This document shows positions 1 through 6,579 of a DNA stretch of 10,345 nucleotides, piece by piece. The stretch comes from an uncultured Campylobacteraceae bacterium (GTDB lineage Bacteria > Campylobacterota > Campylobacteria > Campylobacterales > Arcobacteraceae): contig CAJXPH010000089.1 in assembly GCA_913057765.1 (NCBI GenBank), positions 1 to 10,345 on the forward strand, read 5' to 3'. The position numbers and the translations under genes are program-made. Position 1 is the stretch's first letter; each line of letters begins with the position of its first letter. Below the pieces are notes generated by a model, which saw only the letters and a program-made list of their open reading frames with translations, did no database searches and was not told the DNA's origin.

Positions 1-541
1 TTTTATATTTTTCATCAAAATTACTTTTGTCTGTAAAATATTTTATTTTATTTTCATCTAAATATTCAAGAAGATGATTCTTAGAGATGGATACTAAGGG
101 TTTAAATACTCTATAGGTACTTTCGTCTTTAAATTCCTCAAATGACATTAATTCAGCTAATCCTGCACCCTTTGATAGTTGCATAAAAAACCATTCTAGT
201 TTATCATTTAGTTGGTGTGCAGTTATAAGTATTTGATATGAAAAGTTTTGAATAATCTCTTTAAAAAAATCGTATCTAATATCTCTAGCTTTTTTCTCAA
301 AGTTTGATTGATTTTCTAATTGAACATTTTTTATATAGATTTTTTTATTATATTTATTTGCTAGTTCTTCTGCGTATTTAACTTCTTCTTTAGATTGTTC
401 TCTAATATTATAATTAACAATAGCTATATCAAAAGGAATATCATTTTCTAAAAGAATAAAAAAAAGTGCAGTAGAATCAACACCTGCAGAAAATGCTAAA
501 AGATTTCTATTGGTATTGATTCTATTAATTTGAGGGGTCAT
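1..541 (-). CDS. tilS: tRNA(Ile)-lysidine synthetase TilS, N-terminal part (cut by window edge)
   Basis: TilS uses ATP and lysine to convert C34 of the CAU-anticodon tRNA-Ile to lysidine, so that it reads AUA codons; it is a cytoplasmic enzyme and normally essential. The visible 180 residues are the N-terminal PP-loop ATP pyrophosphatase domain. The PP-loop reads S18-A-G-V-D-S23, with Ala where SGGxDS is usual. An N-x-R segment follows at 45-47 and an E-x-x-A-R-x-x-R-Y block at 82-90. The family's GHHxDDxxET-type helix appears as TAHQLNDKLEW at 107-117, followed by the KGAG turn at 124-127 and a D-x-S-N-x-D segment near 171-176. The reading frame runs open off the left edge, so the tRNA-binding C-terminal domains are missing here. 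The ATG at 541-539 lies one base after the rimO stop codon and has no clear ribosome binding site, suggesting translational coupling to rimO. Identity is firm; the effect of the Ala in the loop is unknown. Confidence 0.93.
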   Translation of the reverse strand, partial: MTPQINRINTNRNLLAFSAGVDSTALFFILLENDIPFDIAIVNYNIREQSKEEVKYAEELANKYNKKIYIKNVQLENQSNFEKKARDIRYDFFKEIIQNFSYQILITAHQLNDKLEWFFMQLSKGAGLAELMSFEEFKDESTYRVFKPLVSISKNHLLEYLDENKIKYFTDKSNFDEKYK

Positions 542-542
542 T

Positions 543-1892
543 TTATTTAATTACAGTTGCAAGAAGATTATCTCCCGCAACTTCAGTAACCTTTACTGTA
601 TAAATTTGTCCAAATTTTAATTGTTCTGGATTATTTTCATCATATAATTCATTATCATTAATATAAATTTCACCATCAATATCAGGAGCCCATAATGTTT
701 TTCTAGCACTTAGTAAATATTCATGTTCTTCACTTTCTCCATCAATATAAACTTCGAATACTTTTCCTACTTCATTTTCTAAAGAGTTTTTAGTTGTTTG
801 AGAAATGATTTCTCCTAATACGTCTGCTCTTGCATCAATAATTTCTTGAGGAACTTTATCTAGTCTTTCAAAAGCAGTTGTACCTTCTTCATCTGAATAA
901 GAAAATACATTTGCTCTATCGAACTTATACTCTTTTAAATAGTCACATAATTCTTCAAAGTCATCTTGTGTTTCCCCTGGGTGACCCACAATAAAGGTAG
1001 ATCTTACAAAAGAGTTAGGTACAATTCTCATTGCATTCATAAGCTCTTTTAACTTCTCAACACCTTTTCCTCTTTTCATAATTTTTAATAGCTCAGAAGA
1101 TATATGTTGAAGTGGCATATCAAAATAGTTTTCAAATACTTTTGAATTTTTGATTTTTTCAATAAGTGACAATTCTGTAGTTGAAGGGTATAAATATAAA
1201 ATTCTAGCTGTTTTTATACCCTCTATTTTTTCTACTTCTGAAATTAGTCTTTCTAAACCATCTTTAATATCTAAATCTCTTAAATATGAAGAAGAATCTT
1301 GAGATACGAATGAAAAATCTGTATAACCATTTTTTATAAGATTATTTACTTCTTTTACAAGTGATTCTAATGTTCTAGAATGTAGTTTACCCTTAAATGA
1401 AGGAATAGCACAGAATGAACAAACTTGATTACATCCTTCACTTAACTTTACATAGGCATGATATGTAGAACCAGTAATAACTCTATCATTTTCTTCACTT
1501 AATAAAAATACTTCATCTGTGAAGGCACTTCTTTTTTCATTTACAAGTTTGTCAATTTTGTCATAATCTCCAACTCCTGTAAAAATATCAATTTCCGGAA
1601 GTTCTTTTTGAAGTTCTTCTTGATATCTTTCACTTAAACAACCAGCCATTACAAGTACTGATTCTTCTTTTCTTTCATCATGAAGATTCAATATTGTATT
1701 AATACTTTCTTCTTTTGCACTATCTATAAATCCACATGTATTTACGATAATTACGTCTGCAACCTCTGGATTATCAATAATTTTATAATCTTTCAATTTT
1801 CCTAACATAATCTCTGAGTCTACAAGATTTTTTGTACAACCAAGACTTACTAGATGTAAAGATTTTGTAGGTTTATTTTCAGTAAATTTCAT
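543..1892 (-). CDS. rimO: Ribosomal protein S12 (uS12) methylthiotransferase RimO
   Basis: RimO is a radical-SAM iron-sulfur enzyme that adds a methylthio group to the beta carbon of a conserved aspartate in ribosomal protein S12. All three modules are visible in the 449 residues, close to the usual family length. The N-terminal UPF0004 domain has its three cluster cysteines at C19 (LGCTKN), C53 (NTCGF) and C85 (AGCLSERY). The radical-SAM core has the C154-x3-C158-x2-C161 triad. The C-terminal segment from about 380 is the TRAM domain. The LGCTKNLVDSE opening and the triad context EGCNQVCSFCAIPSF fit RimO better than the tRNA enzyme MiaB. The ATG at 1892 is preceded by a weak GAAAGA ribosome binding site and a good promoter in the gap to panC. 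The gene is followed after one base by tilS, giving a two-gene translation-related unit. Confidence 0.96.
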   Translation of the reverse strand: MKFTENKPTKSLHLVSLGCTKNLVDSEIMLGKLKDYKIIDNPEVADVIIVNTCGFIDSAKEESINTILNLHDERKEESVLVMAGCLSERYQEELQKELPEIDIFTGVGDYDKIDKLVNEKRSAFTDEVFLLSEENDRVITGSTYHAYVKLSEGCNQVCSFCAIPSFKGKLHSRTLESLVKEVNNLIKNGYTDFSFVSQDSSSYLRDLDIKDGLERLISEVEKIEGIKTARILYLYPSTTELSLIEKIKNSKVFENYFDMPLQHISSELLKIMKRGKGVEKLKELMNAMRIVPNSFVRSTFIVGHPGETQDDFEELCDYLKEYKFDRANVFSYSDEEGTTAFERLDKVPQEIIDARADVLGEIISQTTKNSLENEVGKVFEVYIDGESEEHEYLLSARKTLWAPDIDGEIYINDNELYDENNPEQLKFGQIYTVKVTEVAGDNLLATVIK

Positions 1893-1925
1893 TTATATTT
1901 TATCTTTCTGTTCTATTTTTTGGGA

Positions 1926-1954
1926 ATTTTAGCATAATATAGTTGATTTGTAAA
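1926..1954 (-). promoter_or_regulatory. Sigma-70 promoter for rimO-tilS
   Basis: On the minus strand a TTTACA -35 box (1954-1949) and a TAAAAT -10 box (1931-1926) are separated by exactly 17 bases. The TG at 1934-1933 makes an extended -10 (TGCTAAAAT). Transcription would begin near 1919, leaving a leader of about 27 bases before the rimO ATG. The -35 box lies inside a 9-base inverted repeat (1948-1956 with 1971-1979). The promoter is read from sequence only. Confidence 0.6.
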
Positions 1955-1973
1955 ACAGTTTATTAAATTAGTT

Positions 1974-2792
1974 TTACAACCAAATATTATCAAGAAGTCT
2001 TGTGTTTCCAAATTTTGCAACTACTAAGATAATTGTATTATCAATTTCTATATTTTCTAATTCATTAAACTCTCTATCAACAATAGCTACATACTCTAAT
2101 TCAAGTGTTTTCATAACTTCATTGATTTTCTCTTTTATAACTTTTGTATCTCTTTCATCTTTTGCAATAAGGGTTGCGGCCGCATAAAGAGATTTTGAAA
2201 TTAATAAAGAGTCTTTTCTTTGAGTCTCGTCTAAATAGATATTTCTAGAGCTAAGTGCTAACCCATCTGATTCTCTTACAATCTCGCAGGCAATGATATT
2301 TATGGGTAAAAAGAAATCTTTAACCATTTGAGAAATTAATGAAAGTTGTTGTGCATCTTTCTTACCAAAATAAGCATTTGTAGGTTGTGTTATTCCAAAA
2401 AGCTTAAGTACAACTTGCAAAACTCCATCAAAGTGCCCAGGTCTAGTTTTACCTTCTAATACATAACTTTTGTTTGGTGCTTTTAGTATTATTTCTTCTT
2501 TTGCATACATTGTTGAAATTTCTGGCATAAAAAGATAATCAACTTTACACATTTCACAAATTTTTATATCTGCTGCATCTTTACGTGGATATGCATCTAA
2601 ATCTTCTCCTGCTAAGAACTGAGTAGGGTTTACAAAGATTGATACAATTACTATATCATTTTCTTTTCTAGATTTTTTTATAAGTGAAATATGTCCATCA
2701 TGTAGTGCTCCCATTGTTGGAACAAAACCTACATTTGAAGTGATATCTTTTCTTATACTTTGTAGTTCATCAATAGTTTTTAATATTTTCAA
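1974..2792 (-). CDS. panC: Pantothenate synthetase (pantoate--beta-alanine ligase) PanC
   Basis: PanC joins pantoate and beta-alanine at the cost of ATP to form pantothenate, the precursor of coenzyme A and of the 4'-phosphopantetheine used by AcpS, encoded nearby. It is a cytoplasmic enzyme of the nucleotidyltransferase fold. The 272 residues are of normal length and hold the family signatures. PTMGALHDGH (25-34) includes the HxGH nucleotide-binding motif. The segment SIFVNPTQF (51-59) is followed by GKKDAQQL (143-150) and by the KMSKS-equivalent loop ESDGLALSSRN (174-184). The start codon is TTG at 2792-2790, chosen because an AAGGA ribosome binding site (2803-2799) sits six bases upstream and an in-frame TAA precludes any longer start. 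It lies 28 bases behind the permease gene and may be co-transcribed with it, though no functional link is evident. A natural NotI-like GCGGCCGC run is embedded at 2176-2183. Confidence 0.95.
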   Translation of the reverse strand: MKILKTIDELQSIRKDITSNVGFVPTMGALHDGHISLIKKSRKENDIVIVSIFVNPTQFLAGEDLDAYPRKDAADIKICEMCKVDYLFMPEISTMYAKEEIILKAPNKSYVLEGKTRPGHFDGVLQVVLKLFGITQPTNAYFGKKDAQQLSLISQMVKDFFLPINIIACEIVRESDGLALSSRNIYLDETQRKDSLLISKSLYAAATLIAKDERDTKVIKEKINEVMKTLELEYVAIVDREFNELENIEIDNTIILVVAKFGNTRLLDNIWL

Positions 2793-2820
2793 ATATTTTC
2801 CTTATTCAAATTTCATATTC

Positions 2821-3780
2821 TTATTTTGCATCATAATTTGGATTTAATTTCAATAAAATTAAATCGGCAAGCATATTTCCAATAAGTGTTAAAAATGCAC
2901 CTATGATTAATATCCCCATAATAACGGGATAATCATGACTTAAAGCACTTTGGTAAAAAAGTAATCCCATTCCATCTATAGAAAAAATTGATTCTAGTAT
3001 TACAGAACCTCCAATAATCCCGGGAAGTGATAGTCCAAGTAAAGTTATAACAGGGGGATATAGATTTGGTAAAATATAGTATCTTAGAATTTGTTTATTA
3101 TCCAATCCACGAGAACGTGCAAAGAATATGTAGTCTGATTTTAGTATTTCAATTGTAAGAGATCTTATATACAAAGTTAAACTTCCAATCCCTCCAAATG
3201 TAATGATTGCGATTGGTAAAACTAGATGCCATGCGAAATCTAGATAGTAAGCTAAACTTCCATCGTCTTGTACTGAATGAAGTCCTGCAATAGGGAGTAT
3301 TTTAAAATATATTGAAAAAACAAGTACACATAGAAGTGCTAAATAAAATGATGGCATTGAAAAACTTAAAAGTGATAACTGCCCAGTAAATCTGTCAAAA
3401 AATGAGTTTTTACTTAATGCTGATTTAATTCCTAAATATAAAGAAATTACAAAAATCAAAAACATTGAAATAATATTGATTGTAAGTGTAATTGGTATTC
3501 TATCTAGTATCTCATTTTTAACCATTTCTCCACTTGCAAAAGAGATTCCAAAATCAAGCTGAATAATAGCTGTGACCCAAGAGAAAAACTGCATATATAA
3601 TGGTTTATCAAGTCCATATATTGATTTTAATTGCGCGATTGATTCTTCCGTTATATTTGGATTTAATTCACCACTTGCAAAAAAAGAATTTGGTGCAGCA
3701 TTTATAGCAACAAATGATATAAGGCTTATAATAAAAAGCATGATAATAAGGTATAATAATTTATTCAAAAATAATTTCAT
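2821..3780 (-). CDS. ABC transporter permease, DppB/OppB (peptide/nickel) family, orphan
   Basis: This is an inner-membrane permease subunit of a binding-protein-dependent importer of the peptide/nickel (DppB/OppB) class. The 319 residues show about six hydrophobic segments: roughly 8-27, 98-118, 138-160, 184-206, 243-266 and 286-308. A periplasmic loop containing LKSIYGLDKPLYMQF (51-65) is typical of the class. The cytoplasmic EAA-type loop that contacts the ATPase reads ARSRGLDNKQILRYYILPN (221-239). Length and architecture are complete. No second permease, ATPase or binding protein lies in the window; upstream is divergent acpS and downstream is panC, so partners must be elsewhere and the substrate cannot be named. 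The ATG at 3780 has no ribosome binding site: a TATAAT box ends only seven bases upstream, which would give a leaderless message. Family call is firm, substrate unknown. Confidence 0.88.
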   Translation of the reverse strand: MKLFLNKLLYLIIMLFIISLISFVAINAAPNSFFASGELNPNITEESIAQLKSIYGLDKPLYMQFFSWVTAIIQLDFGISFASGEMVKNEILDRIPITLTINIISMFLIFVISLYLGIKSALSKNSFFDRFTGQLSLLSFSMPSFYLALLCVLVFSIYFKILPIAGLHSVQDDGSLAYYLDFAWHLVLPIAIITFGGIGSLTLYIRSLTIEILKSDYIFFARSRGLDNKQILRYYILPNLYPPVITLLGLSLPGIIGGSVILESIFSIDGMGLLFYQSALSHDYPVIMGILIIGAFLTLIGNMLADLILLKLNPNYDAK

Positions 3781-3787
3781 AAGTGGG

Positions 3788-3795
3788 ATTATACA
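3788..3795. promoter_or_regulatory. Divergent promoter region between permease and acpS
   Basis: The 32-base gap (3781-3812) must serve both genes. On the minus strand it contains a perfect TATAAT (3793-3788) preceded by TG. Seven bases separate it from the permease ATG, so initiation would fall at about the A of the ATG. On the plus strand the same bases read ATTATACA and could serve as a poorer -10 (TATACA, 3790-3795) for acpS, whose likely ribosome binding site is the TTAGG about nine bases before its ATG. I see no convincing -35 box on either strand. Confidence 0.45.
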
Positions 3796-3812
3796 CTAAT
3801 TAGGTTTTAAAA

Positions 3813-4157
3813 ATGATAGGTATAGATGTAACTTCAGTTAATAGAATTAAAAATATGTATGAAAAATTTGGGCGAAAAGCATATGAGCGTTTTTTAGATG
3901 ATGAAGAAATAGCTTTAATTAAGCGTCCTGAGACTGCTGCAGGATTTTGGGCAGCAAAGGAAGCTGCAAGTAAAGCAATTGGAACAGGTATTGGAAAAGA
4001 GTGTTCTTTTCATGATTTAAAAATAAAAAAAAATAAAAGAGGCGCTCCAAAATTAAAATATACAAAAGCAATACGTAAAAAATATAAAATAAATAAGACT
4101 TTACTTTCTATAACTCATGACGAAGGAGTTGCAATTGCAGTTGTTCACAATATTTAA
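3813..4157 (+). CDS. acpS: Holo-[acyl-carrier-protein] synthase AcpS
   Basis: AcpS transfers 4'-phosphopantetheine from coenzyme A to a serine of apo-acyl carrier protein, activating it for fatty acid synthesis. It is a small cytoplasmic trimeric enzyme in this family. The 114 residues are of normal length. Mg-binding Asp is D5 in the opening IGIDVTSVNRI, and the second metal ligand is E50 in FWAAKEAASKAIGTGI (45-60). The C-terminal strand SITHDEGVAIAVV closes the fold. The ATG at 3813 has a modest TTAGG upstream. Its stop codon (TAA, 4155-4157) probably lies inside the next gene: its own codons for D-E-G-V contain an AAGGAG that could act as ribosome binding site for the downstream HD-GYP gene. 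It diverges from the permease. Identity is secure. Confidence 0.95.
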   Translation: MIGIDVTSVNRIKNMYEKFGRKAYERFLDDEEIALIKRPETAAGFWAAKEAASKAIGTGIGKECSFHDLKIKKNKRGAPKLKYTKAIRKKYKINKTLLSITHDEGVAIAVVHNI

Positions 4158-5277
4158 AGATTATTTTACTAACAAAACATGTAATATGACAAATAATGAG
4201 AGTTATCTTAGATTAGGAATTTCAATAATTCTATTAATCATTGCTTTTACAAATGGCTGGATGATGTTAATGATGATGGCTCTTATGCTTTTTTATACTG
4301 CCATAACTAAAGATTGTCTTATGCATAGACTATTTGATATCAATAAAAATATAACTCTTGAAACACTTTATCTTCGATATCTTCCCAAATATAATCCTGA
4401 TCCAGTTTTAATTTTAGATGAAGATGCCCAAACAGTTTTTAAAAATCAACCGGCATTAGAAAAATTAAATATTGATAATTTTAAAATTATTTTAGGAAAA
4501 TATGAGCCGAAAGATATTATTGAAAATGAAAAAATATTATCATTAAGATTTGAGTGTGATGCATTTAGAACATATATGATAAATTTTAAAGGTGTAAAAA
4601 AGATTAACTATATTTTAGCGTATACTACTGATATCACAGATATTTTAGCGGCTGAAGAAGAAATAATAAACACTCAAAAAGATGTAGTTTATACTATGGG
4701 TGCTATTGGTGAGACTAGATCTAAAGAAACTGGAAACCATGTAAAAAGGGTTGCAATATATTCAGAAATACTTGCACTTAAGTATGGACTATCAAAAGAA
4801 GATTCTGAACTTTTAAAACTTGCTTCTCCCATGCATGATATTGGAAAAGTTGGTATAAAAGATGAAATTTTGAATAAACCGGGGAAGTTAACTAATGACG
4901 AATTTAAGATAATGAAAACTCACTCAACTCTAGGGTTTAACATGCTTAAAAATTCAGACAAACCAATTTTAAAAACTGCTGCAATTGTGGCTCATCAACA
5001 TCATGAAAAATGGGATGGTTCTGGATATCCTAAGAAGCTCTCAGGTGAAGATATACACATTTTTGGAAGGATTACTGCTATTGCTGATGTTTTTGATGCA
5101 TTAGGAAGTGATAGGGTCTATAAAAAAGCATGGGAACTTGATGAAATATTTGAACTTTTTAAAAAAGAAAGAGGAAAGCATTTTGATCCAAGGTTAGTAG
5201 ATCTTTTCTTTGAACATTTTGAGGAGATAAATAAAATAAGATTAAAGTATCAAGATAAAAAAATTGAGGTTAAATAG
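4135..5277 (+). CDS. DUF2892-like membrane anchor + PAS-like + HD-GYP protein (predicted c-di-GMP phosphodiesterase)
   Basis: HD-GYP proteins hydrolyse the second messenger cyclic di-GMP, typically tuning motility against surface attachment. With the start used here (380 residues), two membrane segments at about 26-57 resemble the DUF2892 (YgaP-like) hairpin, including the Cys and DIN after it. A PAS-like region follows at about 85-165 (PDPVLILDEDAQ to YTTDITD). The HD-GYP domain at about 180-345 has the HD pair H234-D235 in MHDIGKVGI, and HHExWDGxGYP at 289-299 with GYP intact, so it should be active. The start is uncertain. TTG at 4135 has AAGGAG (4123-4128) six bases upstream but overlaps acpS by 23 bases. 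ATG at 4186 would begin exactly at the DUF2892 match (MTNNESYLRLG, 363 residues) but has no ribosome binding site. An ATG at 4117 also lacks one. Its 3' end converges on the chemoreceptor gene with eight bases between. Confidence 0.87.
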   Translation: MQLFTIFKDYFTNKTCNMTNNESYLRLGISIILLIIAFTNGWMMLMMMALMLFYTAITKDCLMHRLFDINKNITLETLYLRYLPKYNPDPVLILDEDAQTVFKNQPALEKLNIDNFKIILGKYEPKDIIENEKILSLRFECDAFRTYMINFKGVKKINYILAYTTDITDILAAEEEIINTQKDVVYTMGAIGETRSKETGNHVKRVAIYSEILALKYGLSKEDSELLKLASPMHDIGKVGIKDEILNKPGKLTNDEFKIMKTHSTLGFNMLKNSDKPILKTAAIVAHQHHEKWDGSGYPKKLSGEDIHIFGRITAIADVFDALGSDRVYKKAWELDEIFELFKKERGKHFDPRLVDLFFEHFEEINKIRLKYQDKKIEVK

Positions 5278-5285
5278 ATTTTACT

Positions 5286-6152
5286 CTATCTAACTTCTAA
5301 ATTTGAAACTAATGTTTCTCCTAAATTTATATTTGTTTGAGAACCATTAATTGCTTTTCTAGTATCTTCTACTACATTATTGATTTTATTTTTAATTGTA
5401 TCAGAACTTTCTAATTGTCTATTTACATTACAAGAAATACTATTTGAATTTTCACTATTTTGATTAGATACTTCAATTAAGTTTTTCAATTTTTCAATCG
5501 CTTCTTTAGATATCTCAACACTATCTTTTACTAATGTTTGAACTGCTTCATTTTTACTAGTAACTGAACTTGTCATTTGACTAATAGTTGTAATTTCATT
5601 ACCAATATTTAAAGTAGATTGTTTTGATGATGCTGCAAGTTTTTTTACTTCAGTAGCGACAATAGCAAAACCTCTACCATACTCTTTTGCTTTAGATGCT
5701 TCTATAGCGGCATTTATCGCAAGTAGGTTCGTTTGCATTGATATTTTATCATTCACTTGAACAAGTTCTGTTATAGAATTATTTTTTTCATTTAGCTCTA
5801 TAATTGTTTTTGAAAACTCATCAATTGCAGTTGACATACTAGTTATTAAATCAAATAGTTGTTGGACTAGTTCAATAATATTTGTACTCTCATTTGAGGC
5901 TACTTTTGCAGACTCAAGTGAATCATTAGACATAGTTTGTATTTCATTTGAATGGTTTATGAAATTATTAACTAGGTCTTCAATATTCTCAACTTCTGTT
6001 AATCTTGTTTTTGAAGCAGTGTTTACATTTATTGCATTGTTTGTAATATTTTGTGCTATATTTAATGAATCATTTAAATTTAATTTATCAAAAAGTTCTG
6101 CTTTTTGTCTTAACGTTTCTAATTCATTTGAGTCTATTTCTTGTGTTGACAC
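5286..6152 (-). CDS. Soluble methyl-accepting chemotaxis protein (signalling domain only)
   Basis: This is a chemoreceptor signalling protein that should bind CheW and CheA and control flagellar motor direction. Its 288 residues contain no transmembrane segment and no recognisable ligand-binding domain. Instead, a polar, largely helical N-terminus of about 130 residues leads into the highly conserved hairpin tip. The tip spans roughly 133-172 and contains QTNLLAINAAIEA (140-152) and GRGFAIVATEVKKLA (159-173). A return helix of about 115 residues follows. No C-terminal CheR-tethering pentapeptide is present. The start is GTG at 6152-6150, supported by AAGGA (6163-6159) six bases upstream and an in-frame TAA immediately before it. 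The first 19 bases overlap the end of the NrtS-like membrane protein gene, implying coupled translation and probably a joint function. MCP family membership is certain; the signal it senses is unknown. Confidence 0.92.
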   Translation of the reverse strand: MSTQEIDSNELETLRQKAELFDKLNLNDSLNIAQNITNNAINVNTASKTRLTEVENIEDLVNNFINHSNEIQTMSNDSLESAKVASNESTNIIELVQQLFDLITSMSTAIDEFSKTIIELNEKNNSITELVQVNDKISMQTNLLAINAAIEASKAKEYGRGFAIVATEVKKLAASSKQSTLNIGNEITTISQMTSSVTSKNEAVQTLVKDSVEISKEAIEKLKNLIEVSNQNSENSNSISCNVNRQLESSDTIKNKINNVVEDTRKAINGSQTNINLGETLVSNLEVR

Positions 6153-6526
6153 TTATTATCCTTGATTGATGATATTTTCCATTTAGTTTTCTCATTACAG
6201 TTATCACAAAATGGTATGATTTGTTCTTTTTTTACTTCTAAGCAACTATTACAATTAGTACATCTTAATTTTGCATCTTCAACAGCTTTCTCACCTACAT
6301 GAAACATTAGTTTCATTGTAATTGCAGTATACATAGAAACACAAAATGGCACTATAAATGTTAGAAAAAATTTAAAAAAGTTTATATTTTGAAAGTCTAA
6401 TATTATTAGCTTTTCACCTTGATTGATTAGATTAAGTATAATTCCTACTACAAAAGCAATTTTTAGTGCTTTTATAATGAGTTTCTTAGTTGTTGCAATG
6501 GATAAAATAAGTTGTAGGTTTTGCAA
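6134..6526 (-). CDS. NrtS-like small membrane protein with C-terminal zinc-ribbon-like Cys4 motif
   Basis: The 130-residue protein has two hydrophobic segments (about 18-36 and 50-74). Its pattern IAFVVGIILNLINQGEKL (23-40) followed by LTFIVPFCVSMYTA (55-68) resembles the NrtS family of small nitrate/nitrite transporters, recalled from memory and not searched. The C-terminal tail (about 88-130) carries C89-x2-C92, a further C95, and C107-x2-C110, a spacing typical of a zinc ribbon or rubredoxin-like knuckle, presumably cytoplasmic. The start is TTG at 6526-6524: GAGGA (6537-6533) lies six bases upstream, an in-frame TGA precludes a longer form, and the first internal Met is only at 65. The gene follows ruvX after 53 bases containing a possible promoter and overlaps the chemoreceptor gene by 19 bases. 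It could act as the membrane input for that receptor. The NrtS call is moderately secure; substrate and metal binding are inference. Confidence 0.72.
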   Translation of the reverse strand: MQNLQLILSIATTKKLIIKALKIAFVVGIILNLINQGEKLIILDFQNINFFKFFLTFIVPFCVSMYTAITMKLMFHVGEKAVEDAKLRCTNCNSCLEVKKEQIIPFCDNCNEKTKWKISSIKDNKCQHKK

Positions 6527-6557
6527 TATTTTTCCTCTTATATATCAGTGAAAAAAC

Positions 6558-6566
6558 ATTGTAACA
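6558..6566 (-). promoter_or_regulatory. Possible extended -10 promoter for the NrtS-like/chemoreceptor pair
   Basis: On the minus strand TGTTACAAT reads as an extended -10 (TG-n-TACAAT). It would place transcription start near 6551 and leave a 25-base leader that includes the GAGGA ribosome binding site of the membrane protein gene. There is no matching -35 box. Read-through from ruvX is equally possible. Confidence 0.35.
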
Positions 6567-6579
6567 TATAATTTGTTTA

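Noticed and set aside
2002..2187. Open frame on the plus strand inside panC
   Set aside because: It lies antisense to a clear panC gene, has a composition typical of reversed AT-rich coding sequence and matches no family.
3572..3799. Open frame on the plus strand antisense to the permease start
   Set aside because: Antisense shadow of conserved permease codons, no ribosome binding site or recognisable domain.
5268..5295. Terminator between the HD-GYP and chemoreceptor genes
   Set aside because: Only a 5-base TAGAT/ATCTA match can be formed, with no T tract; too weak to call.
5959..6165. Open frame on the plus strand antisense to the chemoreceptor N-terminus
   Set aside because: Shadow of the MCP gene; no supporting signals.
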